DNA of 61,936 nucleotides from Oscillatoriales cyanobacterium CG2_30_40_61 (GCA_001873365.1 MNYZ01000040.1:1-61936); one strand, 5' to 3'. Shown: positions 44,146-53,917, counted from the stretch's first letter. Numbers and translations are program-made. The notes: a model not told the origin generated them from the sequence alone.

Positions 44146-45114
44146 ATGTTGCCAATAATTGCTCAAAAGTCTTTTTATATACGGTTTTGGTGTATTTTTT
44201 GCGGGATTATGTTAACGGGATTAAGTAGTTGTACTCAAGGAAAAACCGATAATTCTGTTAATAGTAATCAACCAAAAGTAGTATCTACGAGTACCATTAT
44301 TGCTGATTTAACTGAACAAATTGCTGGGGATGAAATTGAACATTTAGGAATTTTAAAACCGGGTACAGATCCCCATGTTTATGAACCTGTTCCTCAAGAT
44401 AGTATTGCTTTGGAAAAGGCGGATTTAATTCTTTATAATGGTTATAATTTAGAACCGGGATTAATTAAGTTAATTAGGGCGGCGGGAACTCAGGGAAAAA
44501 AAGTGGCGGTGGGGGAAGTGGTTAAACCTTTGGATTTTGAATATCAAGGACAAAAACAACCCGATCCTCATGTTTGGGGAACGGCTAAAAATGCTATTTT
44601 AATGGCGAATAAAATTAGGGATGAGTTAATTATTTTATCTCCTGAAGATCGGGATATTTTTACTAAAAATGCGGCAAAATTGACTCAAGAATTAACTAAA
44701 TTAGATATTTGGATTCAAGAACAAATTGCCACTATTCCCCCTGAAAACCGAAAGTTAGTAACGACCCATGATGCTTTTCAATATTACGCCCATGACTATA
44801 AATTAGAGGTTATTGGTACATTAATTGGGATTAGTACGGAAGAACAACCGAGCGCAAAAACTGTTAAAATCTTAGCGAATTCGATTCAAAAAGCGGGAGT
44901 TCCAGCTATTTTTGCAGAAACTACTATTAATCCTCAATTAATTACAACGGTTGCGGAAGAATCGGGGGTTAAATTAGCTCCAGAGCAGTTATATTCTGAT
45001 TCTATTGGCGCTCCTGGGAGTGCGGGAGAAACCTATATTAAAATGTTGGTTAAAAATACTAAAACCATTGTGGAAGCATTGGGGGGGAAATCTACTCCTT
45101 TTAATCCTAATTAA
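44146..45114 (+). CDS. Metal ABC transporter substrate-binding lipoprotein (MntC/ZnuA family)
   Basis: A 322-residue cluster A-I binding protein. The lipobox is LSSC with Cys29 as the lipidated residue. The metal ligands appear in order: His in GTDPHVYEPVPQDS, His in PDPHVWGTAKN, Glu in IFAETTINPQ and Asp in YSDSIGAPGSAG. The lack of a His-rich loop favours manganese or iron over zinc. It is separated by only 31 bp from the divergent ATPase gene, and that gap includes TCATAA-n11-TTATGA, a possible operator. The permease gene is absent here. Confidence 0.9.
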   Translation: MLPIIAQKSFYIRFWCIFCGIMLTGLSSCTQGKTDNSVNSNQPKVVSTSTIIADLTEQIAGDEIEHLGILKPGTDPHVYEPVPQDSIALEKADLILYNGYNLEPGLIKLIRAAGTQGKKVAVGEVVKPLDFEYQGQKQPDPHVWGTAKNAILMANKIRDELIILSPEDRDIFTKNAAKLTQELTKLDIWIQEQIATIPPENRKLVTTHDAFQYYAHDYKLEVIGTLIGISTEEQPSAKTVKILANSIQKAGVPAIFAETTINPQLITTVAEESGVKLAPEQLYSDSIGAPGSAGETYIKMLVKNTKTIVEALGGKSTPFNPN

Positions 45115-45189
45115 AAGTTGGTTGTTGGGATGAATACCCTGGTAAAGATTGCGCTCTCTGCGCAACAACGGCGCAACAACGCCATAATT

Positions 45190-47148
45190 TTAATCATTTA
45201 GGACTTGATAAATATTAATTAACTGTTGACGTCCGTGTAATTGAACCCGACCGACATAACAAGTAGAAAACTTACCATTAATTTGTTTATGGGTTTCTTC
45301 ATTAATTAATATGCGACAGATTCCTTGATTATAAAACGATTTATCATAACTTTCTAAGCGAGCAGCAATATTAACACTATCCCCTAAAGTTGTGTATTCC
45401 ATTCGTTGGGAACTTCCTAAACTTCCGGTTACGACAATTCCGGTGGCGATGCCAATTCTCATAGAAATTATAGGTTGATTTTGTTGTTTCCATTGTTGAT
45501 TAAGCGATCGCAATTTTTCCCCCATTGCTAAAGCACAGGATACTGCCGCCGTTGCATCTTGAGCAATTTCTTGATCAGAATTTCTAGGAATAGGAACCCC
45601 AAAAACCGCCATCACCGCATCCCCCATAAATTTATCCACAACTCCATCATGTTCAAACACAATATTAGCCATAGCATTCATATATTCATTTAACCAACCC
45701 ATTAACATTGCAGGTTCCATCTGTTCGGCTATGGTACTAAATCCTTTAATATCAGTAAATAGGACAGTAGCAGTCATTTTCTGTCCCATAATTTGACCTT
45801 TTTCTAATAAGTCTTCTCGATTTTGCCAAATAGTTTCGGCAATTTTCGGATTAACATAACGTTGAAATAAAGTCATCACCATTTTCCGATCTTGACGTTC
45901 AACATTAGCAATATAAGCTGTTACCATCATTCCCGAACTAACTAATGCTAATAAAGGAGAAATTAAGGGTAGCCACCATCCACTTAAAAACGCTCCGTAG
46001 GAAATCATAATTAAACCCCCAGTTGCCAAAATCAAACAATATGCAGTCCAACGGGTTCCCCCATAAACCCAGCCTAAACTACTACCTAAAGTTGACCAAA
46101 CAAAAACCCAAAACCACTCCATTCGATCTGACCAAACATAAATTAATGGTCGTCCATCTAAAGCACTACTAATAATTTTACTAGCAATATTGGCATGAAT
46201 AATTACCCCCGGAGTTCGATCACTAATACTAAATAAATTACTGGTATAGGGAGTAAAAAATAAATCATTTAAACTTTGAGCAAAGGGGCCAATTAATACA
46301 ATTTTATCTCTAAAAAAATCCGGGGGAATTTGATTATTTAAAACCTTAGTTATGGAAATTGTCTTAAAATTATCCTGAGATCCGCGATAATTTAATAGGA
46401 TTTGATAGCCCTGATCATCCGCACGAATATAACCGCCATCATTTTGAGTAAATCTAATAAATTCGGCTTTTCCTAATTTTACCTGATGATTTGCCGTCAT
46501 TTCCGGGGTCACTCCTTGAGCTTCCAAATACATTAAAGCCACTCTCGCCCCCAAATTAAGAATAGTAGGACTATCCGGCGGTTTTATTGATAATAATGCT
46601 CGGCGAATTTTGCCATCCGCATCTAAAATTAAATCCGCCGCCCCCACTTGATCTTTCTCTTTTAATAGGGGTGGGGGTTCAATAGATGCTCGATTTTGAT
46701 CCTCAACAACCTTTTCTACACCAATTAAATTTGGAGTAGTTTTAAAAACCTTAACTAAATCTTTATTGCCCGGTTCAACAGGTAAATTTCTATAGATATC
46801 TAAGCCAATGGCGACGGGGTTTTGTTGCTTGATTTTTTTAATTAATTGTGCTAAAATTGCATCAGGAATCGGCCATTGTCCGAGGTTCTTTAAATCCGGT
46901 TCGTCAATCGTAACAATAACAATTCGAGGGTCGGGAGCTTCTAGGGGTCGCCAACGGACAAATTGATCAAAAGTTGCCCAATCTAAAAGTTGTAAAAACC
47001 CCGTACTTTGCAAGGCAATGACTGAAGCGGTTATCACTGGACTTAACCATAAATAACGGAATAACTTCAGTCCTTGCCAAGAAACTCGTAGTTTTAAAGT
47101 ATGAAGTCTGAAGGCGTTTTTTTTGGGTTTCATAACTTCATACTGCAT
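45190..47148 (-). CDS. CHASE2 sensor - class III adenylate/guanylate cyclase
   Basis: A 652-residue membrane protein. One N-terminal helix at about 32-50 leads to an extracytoplasmic CHASE2 domain (about 55-335, with DPRIVIVTIDEPDLKNLGQW and IVLIGPFAQSLNDLFFTPY). Three membrane helices follow (about 345-420), then a class III cyclase domain. Its metal residues are in VLFTDIKGFSTIAEQM and FMGDAVMAVFG. Substrate residues include Lys in VDKFMGD and Thr in YTTLGDSVNIAARLE, which favours ATP. It is the first of three same-strand genes with a DUF928 protein and a CHAT protease-like protein, an association I recall from other cyanobacteria. The ligand is unknown. Confidence 0.92.
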   Translation of the reverse strand: MQYEVMKPKKNAFRLHTLKLRVSWQGLKLFRYLWLSPVITASVIALQSTGFLQLLDWATFDQFVRWRPLEAPDPRIVIVTIDEPDLKNLGQWPIPDAILAQLIKKIKQQNPVAIGLDIYRNLPVEPGNKDLVKVFKTTPNLIGVEKVVEDQNRASIEPPPLLKEKDQVGAADLILDADGKIRRALLSIKPPDSPTILNLGARVALMYLEAQGVTPEMTANHQVKLGKAEFIRFTQNDGGYIRADDQGYQILLNYRGSQDNFKTISITKVLNNQIPPDFFRDKIVLIGPFAQSLNDLFFTPYTSNLFSISDRTPGVIIHANIASKIISSALDGRPLIYVWSDRMEWFWVFVWSTLGSSLGWVYGGTRWTAYCLILATGGLIMISYGAFLSGWWLPLISPLLALVSSGMMVTAYIANVERQDRKMVMTLFQRYVNPKIAETIWQNREDLLEKGQIMGQKMTATVLFTDIKGFSTIAEQMEPAMLMGWLNEYMNAMANIVFEHDGVVDKFMGDAVMAVFGVPIPRNSDQEIAQDATAAVSCALAMGEKLRSLNQQWKQQNQPIISMRIGIATGIVVTGSLGSSQRMEYTTLGDSVNIAARLESYDKSFYNQGICRILINEETHKQINGKFSTCYVGRVQLHGRQQLINIYQVLND

Positions 47149-47164
47149 GGGAGTTTAACCTTAA

Positions 47165-47959
47165 TTAATTATCAATGGCATTCACAAAGGGTTGATTAGC
47201 GATCGCTTCTAAACCCACAGATTCCAAAAGTTGTTTCCATTCCTGAGTTAAATTGCTATCAGTAGGTTGGGTTTGACGCAATTTTGCTAAGGTGGCTAAA
47301 CTCTCAAACCAAATACCATTTTCAGCATAAATTTTAGCCTGTTCTAAGGGTTTAGCTTGTTGTATTTTTGCCGTTAAGCTGGCATCCGCTTCGGTTCTTT
47401 TGATTTCCCCGGTCACAAATACAACTTTAGGTTCGGTGTTTTTTTCCGCATTACAAATTAGTCCAAATGACCAACGATAGGTTTGACCAACTTTTAATGG
47501 GGGGGCGTCTTTGGGTAGTTGAATACTAACAATTCCCTGTTGATCAGAAATTGGTATATTGGTTTGGTAAATATCGTTGTTGTCTTGATCTTTGAGGCTA
47601 AAAGCCGCTTCGGTGGTGGGAATTTGAGGAACATAGAAAAAGAAGGTCGGAGTTGCGGCCACCGTCAACCCTTTAACCCTCGTTTCCTTGCTATTCGCCG
47701 GGGTCGAAAAAGCTGGAACTAAAGCCATTAAGGGGGGGTTGATTCCCGGAGCGACGTTAGGACATTGACCGCGAGACCCTCCTCCGGCGGTGCGGGTGGG
47801 CATTCCTTCCCCAGCCGGGGGTTCAAAAGCCATACTGATTTGGATGCCCTCAGCACTCTTAGGCTGGGCGATAACCGAAAGTTGGGGAACAAACGCCCCT
47901 CCCACAAGAGTCAGGAGAGACAGACTAATCCAATGTTGGTGCAAATGTTTCCGTGGCAT
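47165..47959 (-). CDS. DUF928 family exported protein
   Basis: A 264-residue protein starting at ATG 47959 with a signal peptide (SLLTLVGGAFVPQLSVIAQP). The domain has the usual DUF928 landmarks: a Gly/Arg-rich start (TRTAGGGSRGQC), PTFFFYVPQIPTTEAAFSL, then VGQTYRWSFGLICNAEKN with a probable disulfide, and a helical C-terminus with NGIWFESLATLAKLRQ. The function is unknown. It sits 16 bp upstream of the CHASE2-cyclase stop region on the same strand and downstream of the CHAT gene. In cyanobacteria DUF928, CHAT-TPR and CHASE2 proteins often occur together, which implies one pathway at the cell surface. Confidence 0.88.
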   Translation of the reverse strand: MPRKHLHQHWISLSLLTLVGGAFVPQLSVIAQPKSAEGIQISMAFEPPAGEGMPTRTAGGGSRGQCPNVAPGINPPLMALVPAFSTPANSKETRVKGLTVAATPTFFFYVPQIPTTEAAFSLKDQDNNDIYQTNIPISDQQGIVSIQLPKDAPPLKVGQTYRWSFGLICNAEKNTEPKVVFVTGEIKRTEADASLTAKIQQAKPLEQAKIYAENGIWFESLATLAKLRQTQPTDSNLTQEWKQLLESVGLEAIANQPFVNAIDN

Positions 47960-48138
47960 AAAAGTATAAGTCTCCAAAGAATACCAATAAATCATGAAAT
48001 CGGAGTTAACGGGACGGGTCTGAGATCAATTTGTCCCGGGTGATGCACCTAACATTTTAATTTTATCAAAACCCCATCTAAAAATCAGGGTAGCAACCGC
48101 CCTAAAATGCTTAATAATTTCGGGTCAGAGTCACAAAT

Positions 48139-50685
48139 TTATTGCCAATTTCCGACTAAAACAAAGGGAGCCCAATAATAAGGATCTTGATATTGAGGCT
48201 GTTGTAACAACTTTAACTGAGCTTGACGCAGGGCTTGGGCCTTAGTTACTTGGGGTTGGATTAATTCTTGATAAAATTGTGCCATCAGGGAGGCGGTGGA
48301 GGTATCGTTAACTTGCCATAGGGTCGCCAGGGTACTCCGCGCCCCCGAACGCACGGCCACCCCCGCTAAACCCAAGGCGGCTCGTTGATCTCCGGTGGCG
48401 GTTTCGCAAGCACTCAAGACTAATAATTCTACGGGGTTTTGTTCTCCTGGTTGACGAGCGCGAAGCAGATTATCTAAATCTTTAACATTAATTCGACTTT
48501 CCCAGGTCAATAAAAATGTATCTTCGGCTTTAGAACTAAATTGTCCATGGGTGGCTAAATGTACAATAGAAAAGGCGGTTTTTTGAATTTGTTGTTGCAC
48601 CGCATCTCGGGTAAATTTTTCATTCAATAAAACTTTTGTAGGAATATTTTCCTGAATTTGTTGGATTTCCGAAGCCACCGCCGGGAGGGCAGAAAATCCT
48701 TGACGAGCTTCACTGAGTCCGACGGTTAAGGTTTGTAGTTGATTCGGTTTCAGGGAGCGAGAAGCTAGAAGTTGTAACCCAGGAGTTAGGGCTAAATTAT
48801 AGTTTTCAACGAGATATTTTTTACCGTCATATAGGGCCGCCATGGGGATATTCCGCAGGGAGCCATCTAAGACAAAAACTAAGGTTTTAATTGAATTATT
48901 TTTGAGATCCGGTTCGGCTGAACGGATCAGCAATTCATAAACCTGTTGGGATAATTGTAAACGCTCTTTTGTGGAAAAAATCGGTTGAAATGAGAGTCTT
49001 AATCGTCGCAGAGTTGTTTCTACTTGTTCTTGAGGAATTGTGGTAGAATAGTATTTTAAAGGTTGATCAGGGATGGAGATAATTACTTCTAAACGATTGG
49101 CTAAAATAATTGGATAAATAACAGCAGCTTGGGAATCAATTTGATCAATTTGTTGGGGTTTAATTTCCTGATCTAAACAGGCTTCTTGAAAGAAGTTATC
49201 TAGTTCTGCTAGTTGTAAGGATTCTATCAATTCCCGGGCGGTTTTTAGGTTGGCTTGGGTGGGAGATTGTAAGATTAAATCGACTAATTCGCGATAGACG
49301 GGTTCCACACTTTCCCGAAAGGAAAACTGCACATTTTGGTCAATGGCTACTAGGTCTTTTCTCAGGGATTTTAGGCTATTAACGGCCTCTGTATAGGCGG
49401 CGATCGCTGGTTCTTTTTGATTTTGTTGTTTTAGGAGTCTTCCTAACTGCCATTGCCATTGATAGGCAATATCGGAGGCATTAATTGATTGGGCAATTAA
49501 TAAGGCTTTTTCGGTTAATTTTTGGGCTTCTATGGGTTGTTGATTTTGTTCGTAAAATTTTCCTAAACTTCCTAATGCGTAGGACTCTGCTCGCAAATCC
49601 TGTAATTTTTTAGCGTTTTGAATAGCATTATTTAATAAGGTGATAACTTCGGAAAAATTAGCATCTGATTTTTCTGTGGCTTTGATTAAAGAATTGGTAA
49701 AATTAACCTGAGCATAAATCAAACTACGACTAACGGGAACTTGAGACAATAAAGATTTAATTTGATTAGATAAATTTTCTGCTTCTATTTGTTTATTTAA
49801 GTCAATTAGCAAACTATATTGATTAATTAGGGCTGGGATTTTTCCCGAAGCATCAGGAGCAATTTCTGCGGCATTTTGATAATATTCTAAAGCCAAATCT
49901 AAATTATTCTGAGTTCGATTAATATTAGCCAAACTCAAATAAATTTTACTTAATAATTGAAGATTATTAAGATTTTTAGCTAATTCTAAACTTTCTTGTA
50001 AAACTATTTCAGAAGTTGTTAAATCTCCTACTTGTTTTAAAGTATTCCCTAAACTTAATAAAGCCGTTGCTTTAATTAAAGAATCCGGTTGAGATTTGAG
50101 AGTTTCGTTGACTTCTGTTAGGGTTTTTAAAGATTGTCGATAAAGTCCTAAAGTCTGTAAAGCCATTGATTGATTAATTTGATTCGTAATTTTTCCTAGC
50201 CAATTTCCCGCCTCAGCATAGAGTTTAAAAGATTGTTTCCAGGTTTTAATTGCCTGTTCAGACTGTCCTTTTGTTAGTTGTAATTGTCCTTGAATATCTA
50301 AAATTTGAGCCAGAATTAAAGGTTTTTTAGCAAAAGATAAATTATTAATTAATGCCAAACTTGATTCTATGGCACTTTCCGCTTTTTCCCATTGTCCTAA
50401 CTGTTGAAAGACTAGGGAGAGATTACTTAAAGCGATCGCTTGATTTACCCGATCTCCGGCTTGAGAAAAACCTAAAATTGCCTGTTCTAAAATTTCAGCC
50501 GATTCAGCATATTGTCCTTGAGTATAATATTGTTTCCCCTGTTCAAATAAAGCCGTTGCATCAGGGGTATGATTTTGAACAATAGTCTGATCTGTCAGAG
50601 GTTGATAATTGCCAAAATTTAGGGTAAAATTATTAAATAATAAAATAGGCAAAATCCCCAAACTCATTAAACCTTTATTTAACAT
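48139..50685 (-). CDS. Exported TPR-CHAT caspase-like protein
   Basis: An 848-residue protein with a signal peptide at the start (LMSLGILPILLFNNFTLN). About ten TPR units (for example AESAEILEQAILGFSQAGDR) fill residues about 45-450, and a CHAT domain occupies about 560-848. The caspase-like dyad is visible as His in VHLATHGQF near 706 and Cys in VLSACETATGDQ near 755, so it may be a working protease. The export signal is unusual for a caspase relative and is shared by related cyanobacterial proteins. It is the promoter-proximal gene of the CHAT-DUF928-CHASE2 run, 180 bp ahead of DUF928. Its target is unknown. Confidence 0.9.
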   Translation of the reverse strand: MLNKGLMSLGILPILLFNNFTLNFGNYQPLTDQTIVQNHTPDATALFEQGKQYYTQGQYAESAEILEQAILGFSQAGDRVNQAIALSNLSLVFQQLGQWEKAESAIESSLALINNLSFAKKPLILAQILDIQGQLQLTKGQSEQAIKTWKQSFKLYAEAGNWLGKITNQINQSMALQTLGLYRQSLKTLTEVNETLKSQPDSLIKATALLSLGNTLKQVGDLTTSEIVLQESLELAKNLNNLQLLSKIYLSLANINRTQNNLDLALEYYQNAAEIAPDASGKIPALINQYSLLIDLNKQIEAENLSNQIKSLLSQVPVSRSLIYAQVNFTNSLIKATEKSDANFSEVITLLNNAIQNAKKLQDLRAESYALGSLGKFYEQNQQPIEAQKLTEKALLIAQSINASDIAYQWQWQLGRLLKQQNQKEPAIAAYTEAVNSLKSLRKDLVAIDQNVQFSFRESVEPVYRELVDLILQSPTQANLKTARELIESLQLAELDNFFQEACLDQEIKPQQIDQIDSQAAVIYPIILANRLEVIISIPDQPLKYYSTTIPQEQVETTLRRLRLSFQPIFSTKERLQLSQQVYELLIRSAEPDLKNNSIKTLVFVLDGSLRNIPMAALYDGKKYLVENYNLALTPGLQLLASRSLKPNQLQTLTVGLSEARQGFSALPAVASEIQQIQENIPTKVLLNEKFTRDAVQQQIQKTAFSIVHLATHGQFSSKAEDTFLLTWESRINVKDLDNLLRARQPGEQNPVELLVLSACETATGDQRAALGLAGVAVRSGARSTLATLWQVNDTSTASLMAQFYQELIQPQVTKAQALRQAQLKLLQQPQYQDPYYWAPFVLVGNWQ

Positions 50686-50708
50686 AATTATCCTCTTGAT
50701 GTTGAGAA

Positions 50709-50971
50709 ACTGAAAGTCCCTTGATATAATCTAAGCGTCTTAGATCCCCCCTAACCCCCCTTGGGAAAGGGGGAATTAGATCTCCCCTAACCCCCCTTGG
50801 GAAAGGGGGAATTAGATCTCCCCTAACCCCCCTTGGGGGGAATTAGATCCCCCCTAACCCCCCTTGGGAAAGGGGGAATTGGAGAAGTCAAAGTCCCCCT
50901 TGGGAAGGGGGATTTAGGGGGATCAGATATCAGCTATAATACCGGGACTTTTTGCCTGAATTTGACACTAT
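50709..50971. repeat. C/G-rich MITE-like element, relative of the one at 13574
   Basis: Four imperfect direct repeats of about 30-37 bp (taacccccc-ttgggaaagggggaattagatc, from 50743) and one inverted copy (cccccttgggaaggggga). They lie between weak terminal inverted repeats (gaaagtccc-ttgatataat and the complement of tataataccgggactttttg). The right end tttgacacta matches the 13574 element. It fills the gap between the CHAT gene and the divergent epimerase gene. Confidence 0.7.
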
Positions 50972-51065
50972 ATTCCCGATTCTCTGCTATACTACAATAA
51001 TTAATTAGTTTTAACAGGATCGGTTGAAGTTTTCCTTGTCACTATTAGAATTTATAGGGGGAAAA

Positions 51066-52052
51066 ATGGCTAACTTATTAGTAACCGGGGTAGCGGGATT
51101 TATTGGATTTCACCTGTGTCAACGTTTGTTAGATCGAGGAGACACTATCATCGGAATTGATAATCTGAATAATTATTATGATGTTTCCCTCAAACAAGCC
51201 CGTTTAGAACAATTAAACCCCCGGGAAGGATTTTCCTTTCAACAACTAGATTTAGCCGACCGCGAAGGCATGAATCAGTTATTTACCGAGGGAAAATTTG
51301 AACGAGTTGCCCATCTTGCCGCCCAAGCTGGGGTAAGATATTCCTTACAAAATCCCTACGCCTATCTTGATAGTAACCTAGTGGGTTTTCTGAATATTTT
51401 AGAAGGCTGTCGTCACTCCCAAATTCAACATTTAGTATATGCGTCTTCGAGTTCGGTTTATGGCGCTAATAAAAAAATCCCCTTTTCAGTAGAAGATAAT
51501 GTAGATTACCCGGTTAGTTTATATGCGGCGACCAAAAAAGCCAATGAATTAATCGCCCATAGCTATAGCCATTTATATAATATTCCCACCACAGGATTAC
51601 GATTTTTTACCGTTTATGGGCCTTGGTATCGTCCTGATATGGCGATGTTTATTTTTACAAAAGCCATTCTCGAAGACAAACCCATTAATGTTTTTAATTA
51701 TGGGAAAATGCAACGGGATTTCACCTATATTGATGATATCGTAGAAGGAGTAATTAGAACATTAGATAGAATTCCCCAATCCGGTGAAAACCCCAATACA
51801 AATGCACCCTATAAAGTGTATAATATTGGGAATAATCAGCCGATTGAATTGTTACATTTGATTGAAGTATTAGAAACCGCCTTAGGTAAAACTGCAATTA
51901 AAAACTTTATGCCCATGCAACCCGGGGACGTGCCGATAACCTATGCTGATGTCGATGCTTTAATTCAAGATGTAGACTTTAGGCCTAATACTTCTATTGA
52001 AGTTGGAGTCCAACGCTTTGTAGAGTGGTATCGCTCCTATTATCAAGTTTAA
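51066..52052 (+). CDS. UDP-glucuronate 4-epimerase-type sugar nucleotide epimerase
   Basis: A 328-residue extended short-chain dehydrogenase. The NAD loop is [20 protein letters not shown], the following acidic residue lies in [10 protein letters not shown], the active site is [15 protein letters not shown] with [14 protein letters not shown], and the later block is [19 protein letters not shown]. The last is characteristic of UDP-glucuronate/UDP-galacturonate 4-epimerases. The start is ATG 51066, just after a GGGGG purine tract, in preference to an upstream frame of 14 residues. It supplies sugars for capsule, lipopolysaccharide or other glycans and could feed the glycosyltransferases at 4035-16155, though it is not adjacent. 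Confidence 0.9.
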   Translation: MANLLVTGVAGFIGFHLCQRLLDRGDTIIGIDNLNNYYDVSLKQARLEQLNPREGFSFQQLDLADREGMNQLFTEGKFERVAHLAAQAGVRYSLQNPYAYLDSNLVGFLNILEGCRHSQIQHLVYASSSSVYGANKKIPFSVEDNVDYPVSLYAATKKANELIAHSYSHLYNIPTTGLRFFTVYGPWYRPDMAMFIFTKAILEDKPINVFNYGKMQRDFTYIDDIVEGVIRTLDRIPQSGENPNTNAPYKVYNIGNNQPIELLHLIEVLETALGKTAIKNFMPMQPGDVPITYADVDALIQDVDFRPNTSIEVGVQRFVEWYRSYYQV

Positions 52053-52248
52053 AAACGGCGTTTTTATGGTAAAATAGGCAACCATGAAAACTATTTATTT
52101 GAGTTGCTGACAGAGGAAAACCGTACTTAATAGGTTGGTATATACGACCTAGAGGGGATTGCCGAGTTTATTTACAATTCGTTACAATAGGTTTATGAAA
52201 GACCAGAGGTTGAATCTACTTCTGGATAATTAATAAGAGGTAGCCAAC

Positions 52249-53355
52249 ATGAATGGCTCTATTCGCGTCGGTAATTTATTCGGTATCCCATTTTATATTA
52301 ACCTTTCTTGGTTTCTGATTCTGGGATTAATGACCCTCAGTTATGGGGGAAATTTGGGATATCAATTCCCACAATTAGGTTTAGGACTGTCATTATTTCT
52401 CGGATTAATAGCCGCATTACTCCTATTTGCTTCGGTTTTAGCCCATGAATTAGGACATAGTTTTGTGGCGATTAAACAAGGAATTCAAGTTAAATCCATT
52501 ACCTTATTTTTGTTTGGTGGATTAGCAGGTTTAGACCAAGAAGCGAAAACACCCGCCGGGGCTTTTGGGATTGCCATTGCTGGGCCGTTAGTGAGTTTAT
52601 TGTTATTTTTGGGGTTGAATTTTATCGGCTCCTATATCCTAGTAACAGGGGCATTATCGGCTTTAATAGATCTCTTAGCCTATGTTAATTTAGCCTTAGC
52701 AATCTTTAATTTAATTCCCGGTTTACCCCTTGATGGCGGGAATATTCTCAAGGCTTTGGTTTGGAAAATTACTGGGAATCAATATCAGGGGACTGTCTTT
52801 GCCAGTCGGGCGGGTCAAGGATTAGGTTTAATTGGAATTTCATTAGGATTTTTACCCCTATTCCTATCTGGTGGCTCTCCTAATTTCTGGACAATTTTAA
52901 TTGGGTGGTTTGTATTTAGTAATGCTGGGGTTTTAGCTAAAGATGCCACACTGCGGAATAAATTATCGGGCTTGACGGCAGAAGATGCCTTAGTTAATCA
53001 AAATTCCGTGGTTTCTCAAGACATTTCATTAAGAAATTTTGTCAACGATTATATTATTGGGAAACCGGCAATTCCACAATTTTTAGTTACCAATGAAGCC
53101 GGAAAATTAGTCGGTCAAATTAGCGGAGATGACCTCAAACCTATTCCCACCGCGCAATGGCCCTTAACTCCGATTCAAACCGTAATGAAACCCGTGGAGT
53201 TTACAACCATAATTGATGCTAAACAATCCCTGTTAGAAGTGGTAAATTTGTTAGAACAACAACAGTTAAATGAAGTTCCTGTGATTCGGAATGGGGTGTT
53301 AGTGGGATTCATTGAAAAAGCATCAATTCGTCGTTTATCAGAAAAATGGGTTTAA
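52249..53355 (+). CDS. Site-2 protease (M50) with C-terminal CBS domains
   Basis: A 368-residue intramembrane metalloprotease. The zinc helix is His66-Glu-Leu-Gly-His70 in SVLAHELGHSFVA, and the third ligand is the Asp of FNLIPGLPLDGGNILKAL. Five to six membrane helices occupy residues 1-225, and a pair of CBS repeats follows (TAEDALVNQNSVVSQDISLR and PIQTVMKPVEFTTII... NEVPVIRNGVLVGFI). CBS pairs normally bind adenine nucleotides and control the enzyme. Such proteases cut membrane-bound regulators; the target here is unknown. AGAGG lies 8 bases before the ATG at 52249. Confidence 0.9.
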   Translation: MNGSIRVGNLFGIPFYINLSWFLILGLMTLSYGGNLGYQFPQLGLGLSLFLGLIAALLLFASVLAHELGHSFVAIKQGIQVKSITLFLFGGLAGLDQEAKTPAGAFGIAIAGPLVSLLLFLGLNFIGSYILVTGALSALIDLLAYVNLALAIFNLIPGLPLDGGNILKALVWKITGNQYQGTVFASRAGQGLGLIGISLGFLPLFLSGGSPNFWTILIGWFVFSNAGVLAKDATLRNKLSGLTAEDALVNQNSVVSQDISLRNFVNDYIIGKPAIPQFLVTNEAGKLVGQISGDDLKPIPTAQWPLTPIQTVMKPVEFTTIIDAKQSLLEVVNLLEQQQLNEVPVIRNGVLVGFIEKASIRRLSEKWV

Positions 53356-53398
53356 AACCTCGTCCTTCTAGGCCTGCCCTCATGAAAATGGGGGACGA

Positions 53399-53800
53399 CT
53401 TTTGATTAAGATAAATAACAAAACTACCGAATTACTGTGGTTTTCTGTTAGCATATTAACGGTTGTGAAAAGACCCGCCCGAATCAAAGATACTCCGAAA
53501 TAAATAACAAGGTTGAAAGTCCTGTGGGGTTGAGATTAGAAACTGGGGAAGCGGATGTAAGGCAATGGGAAATCCAACCTTGAACGCATTAATTAACAAA
53601 TTAAACAAAAAGTTTAACTTAGTCAACGAGGTTAAACTGAAGTCGCGGGAGGGCATTTCGAGACTGAAAACGGACGTGGAGATAGTGTAAGACTGCTTTT
53701 AAAGTAGCAACAGTCTGCGAAGCGTCAACCCCATTCGGCGACCATCCTAAAAAGGTGGCAGTGTGAGGAATCCCCGTCCGTTTACGGCGGGGAGGATGTC
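53399..53800 (+). mobile_element. Decayed IS200/IS605-type tnpB element, 3' part
   Basis: The segment ends with a hairpin of the IS200/IS605 right-end type: gaatccccgtccg-tttac-ggcggggaggatgtcaa (53770-53805). Upstream, one frame reads CGVEIRNWGSGCKAMGNPT and ends at 53690, which resembles a TnpB C-terminal tail, but no intact tnpB remains. It shows no match by eye to the complete tnpB at 38148. Confidence 0.5.
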
Positions 53801-53857
53801 AATAGATAAATCGTTGCAAGCTACTCCAGCTTAAAATCCGTGGGTTGTTCCTAATTA

Positions 53858-53886
53858 TATAGCAATCCTAAATGTGTGTTGCTATA
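53858..53886. repeat. Short TATAGCA...TGCTATA element
   Basis: TATAGCAATCCTAAATG followed by tgtgt and TGCTATA. The first 17 bases are identical to those at 61669-61685, beside the IS630-type transposase gene. It may be a minimal derivative or solo end of that element. Confidence 0.6.
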
Positions 53887-53889
53887 TAT

Positions 53890-53917
53890 GTAGAGACGTT
53901 GCAGGCAACGTCTCTAC
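53890..53917. repeat. GTAGAGACG perfect hairpin (copy 2)
   Basis: GTAGAGACGTTGC, AG, then the exact complement GCAACGTCTCTAC: a 13-bp stem with a 2-base gap. An imperfect relative is at 41266-41294. It lies downstream of pyrR in that gene's reading direction and could terminate it. Confidence 0.85.

Noticed and set aside
52130-52180. Region before the site-2 protease gene considered as a tRNA or riboswitch
   Set aside because: Only a 4-bp stem (AGGT/ACCT) is present; no tRNA or known riboswitch pattern.
53456-53656. 66-codon open frame on the - strand
   Set aside because: It is antisense to the decayed tnpB tail and shows no motif.
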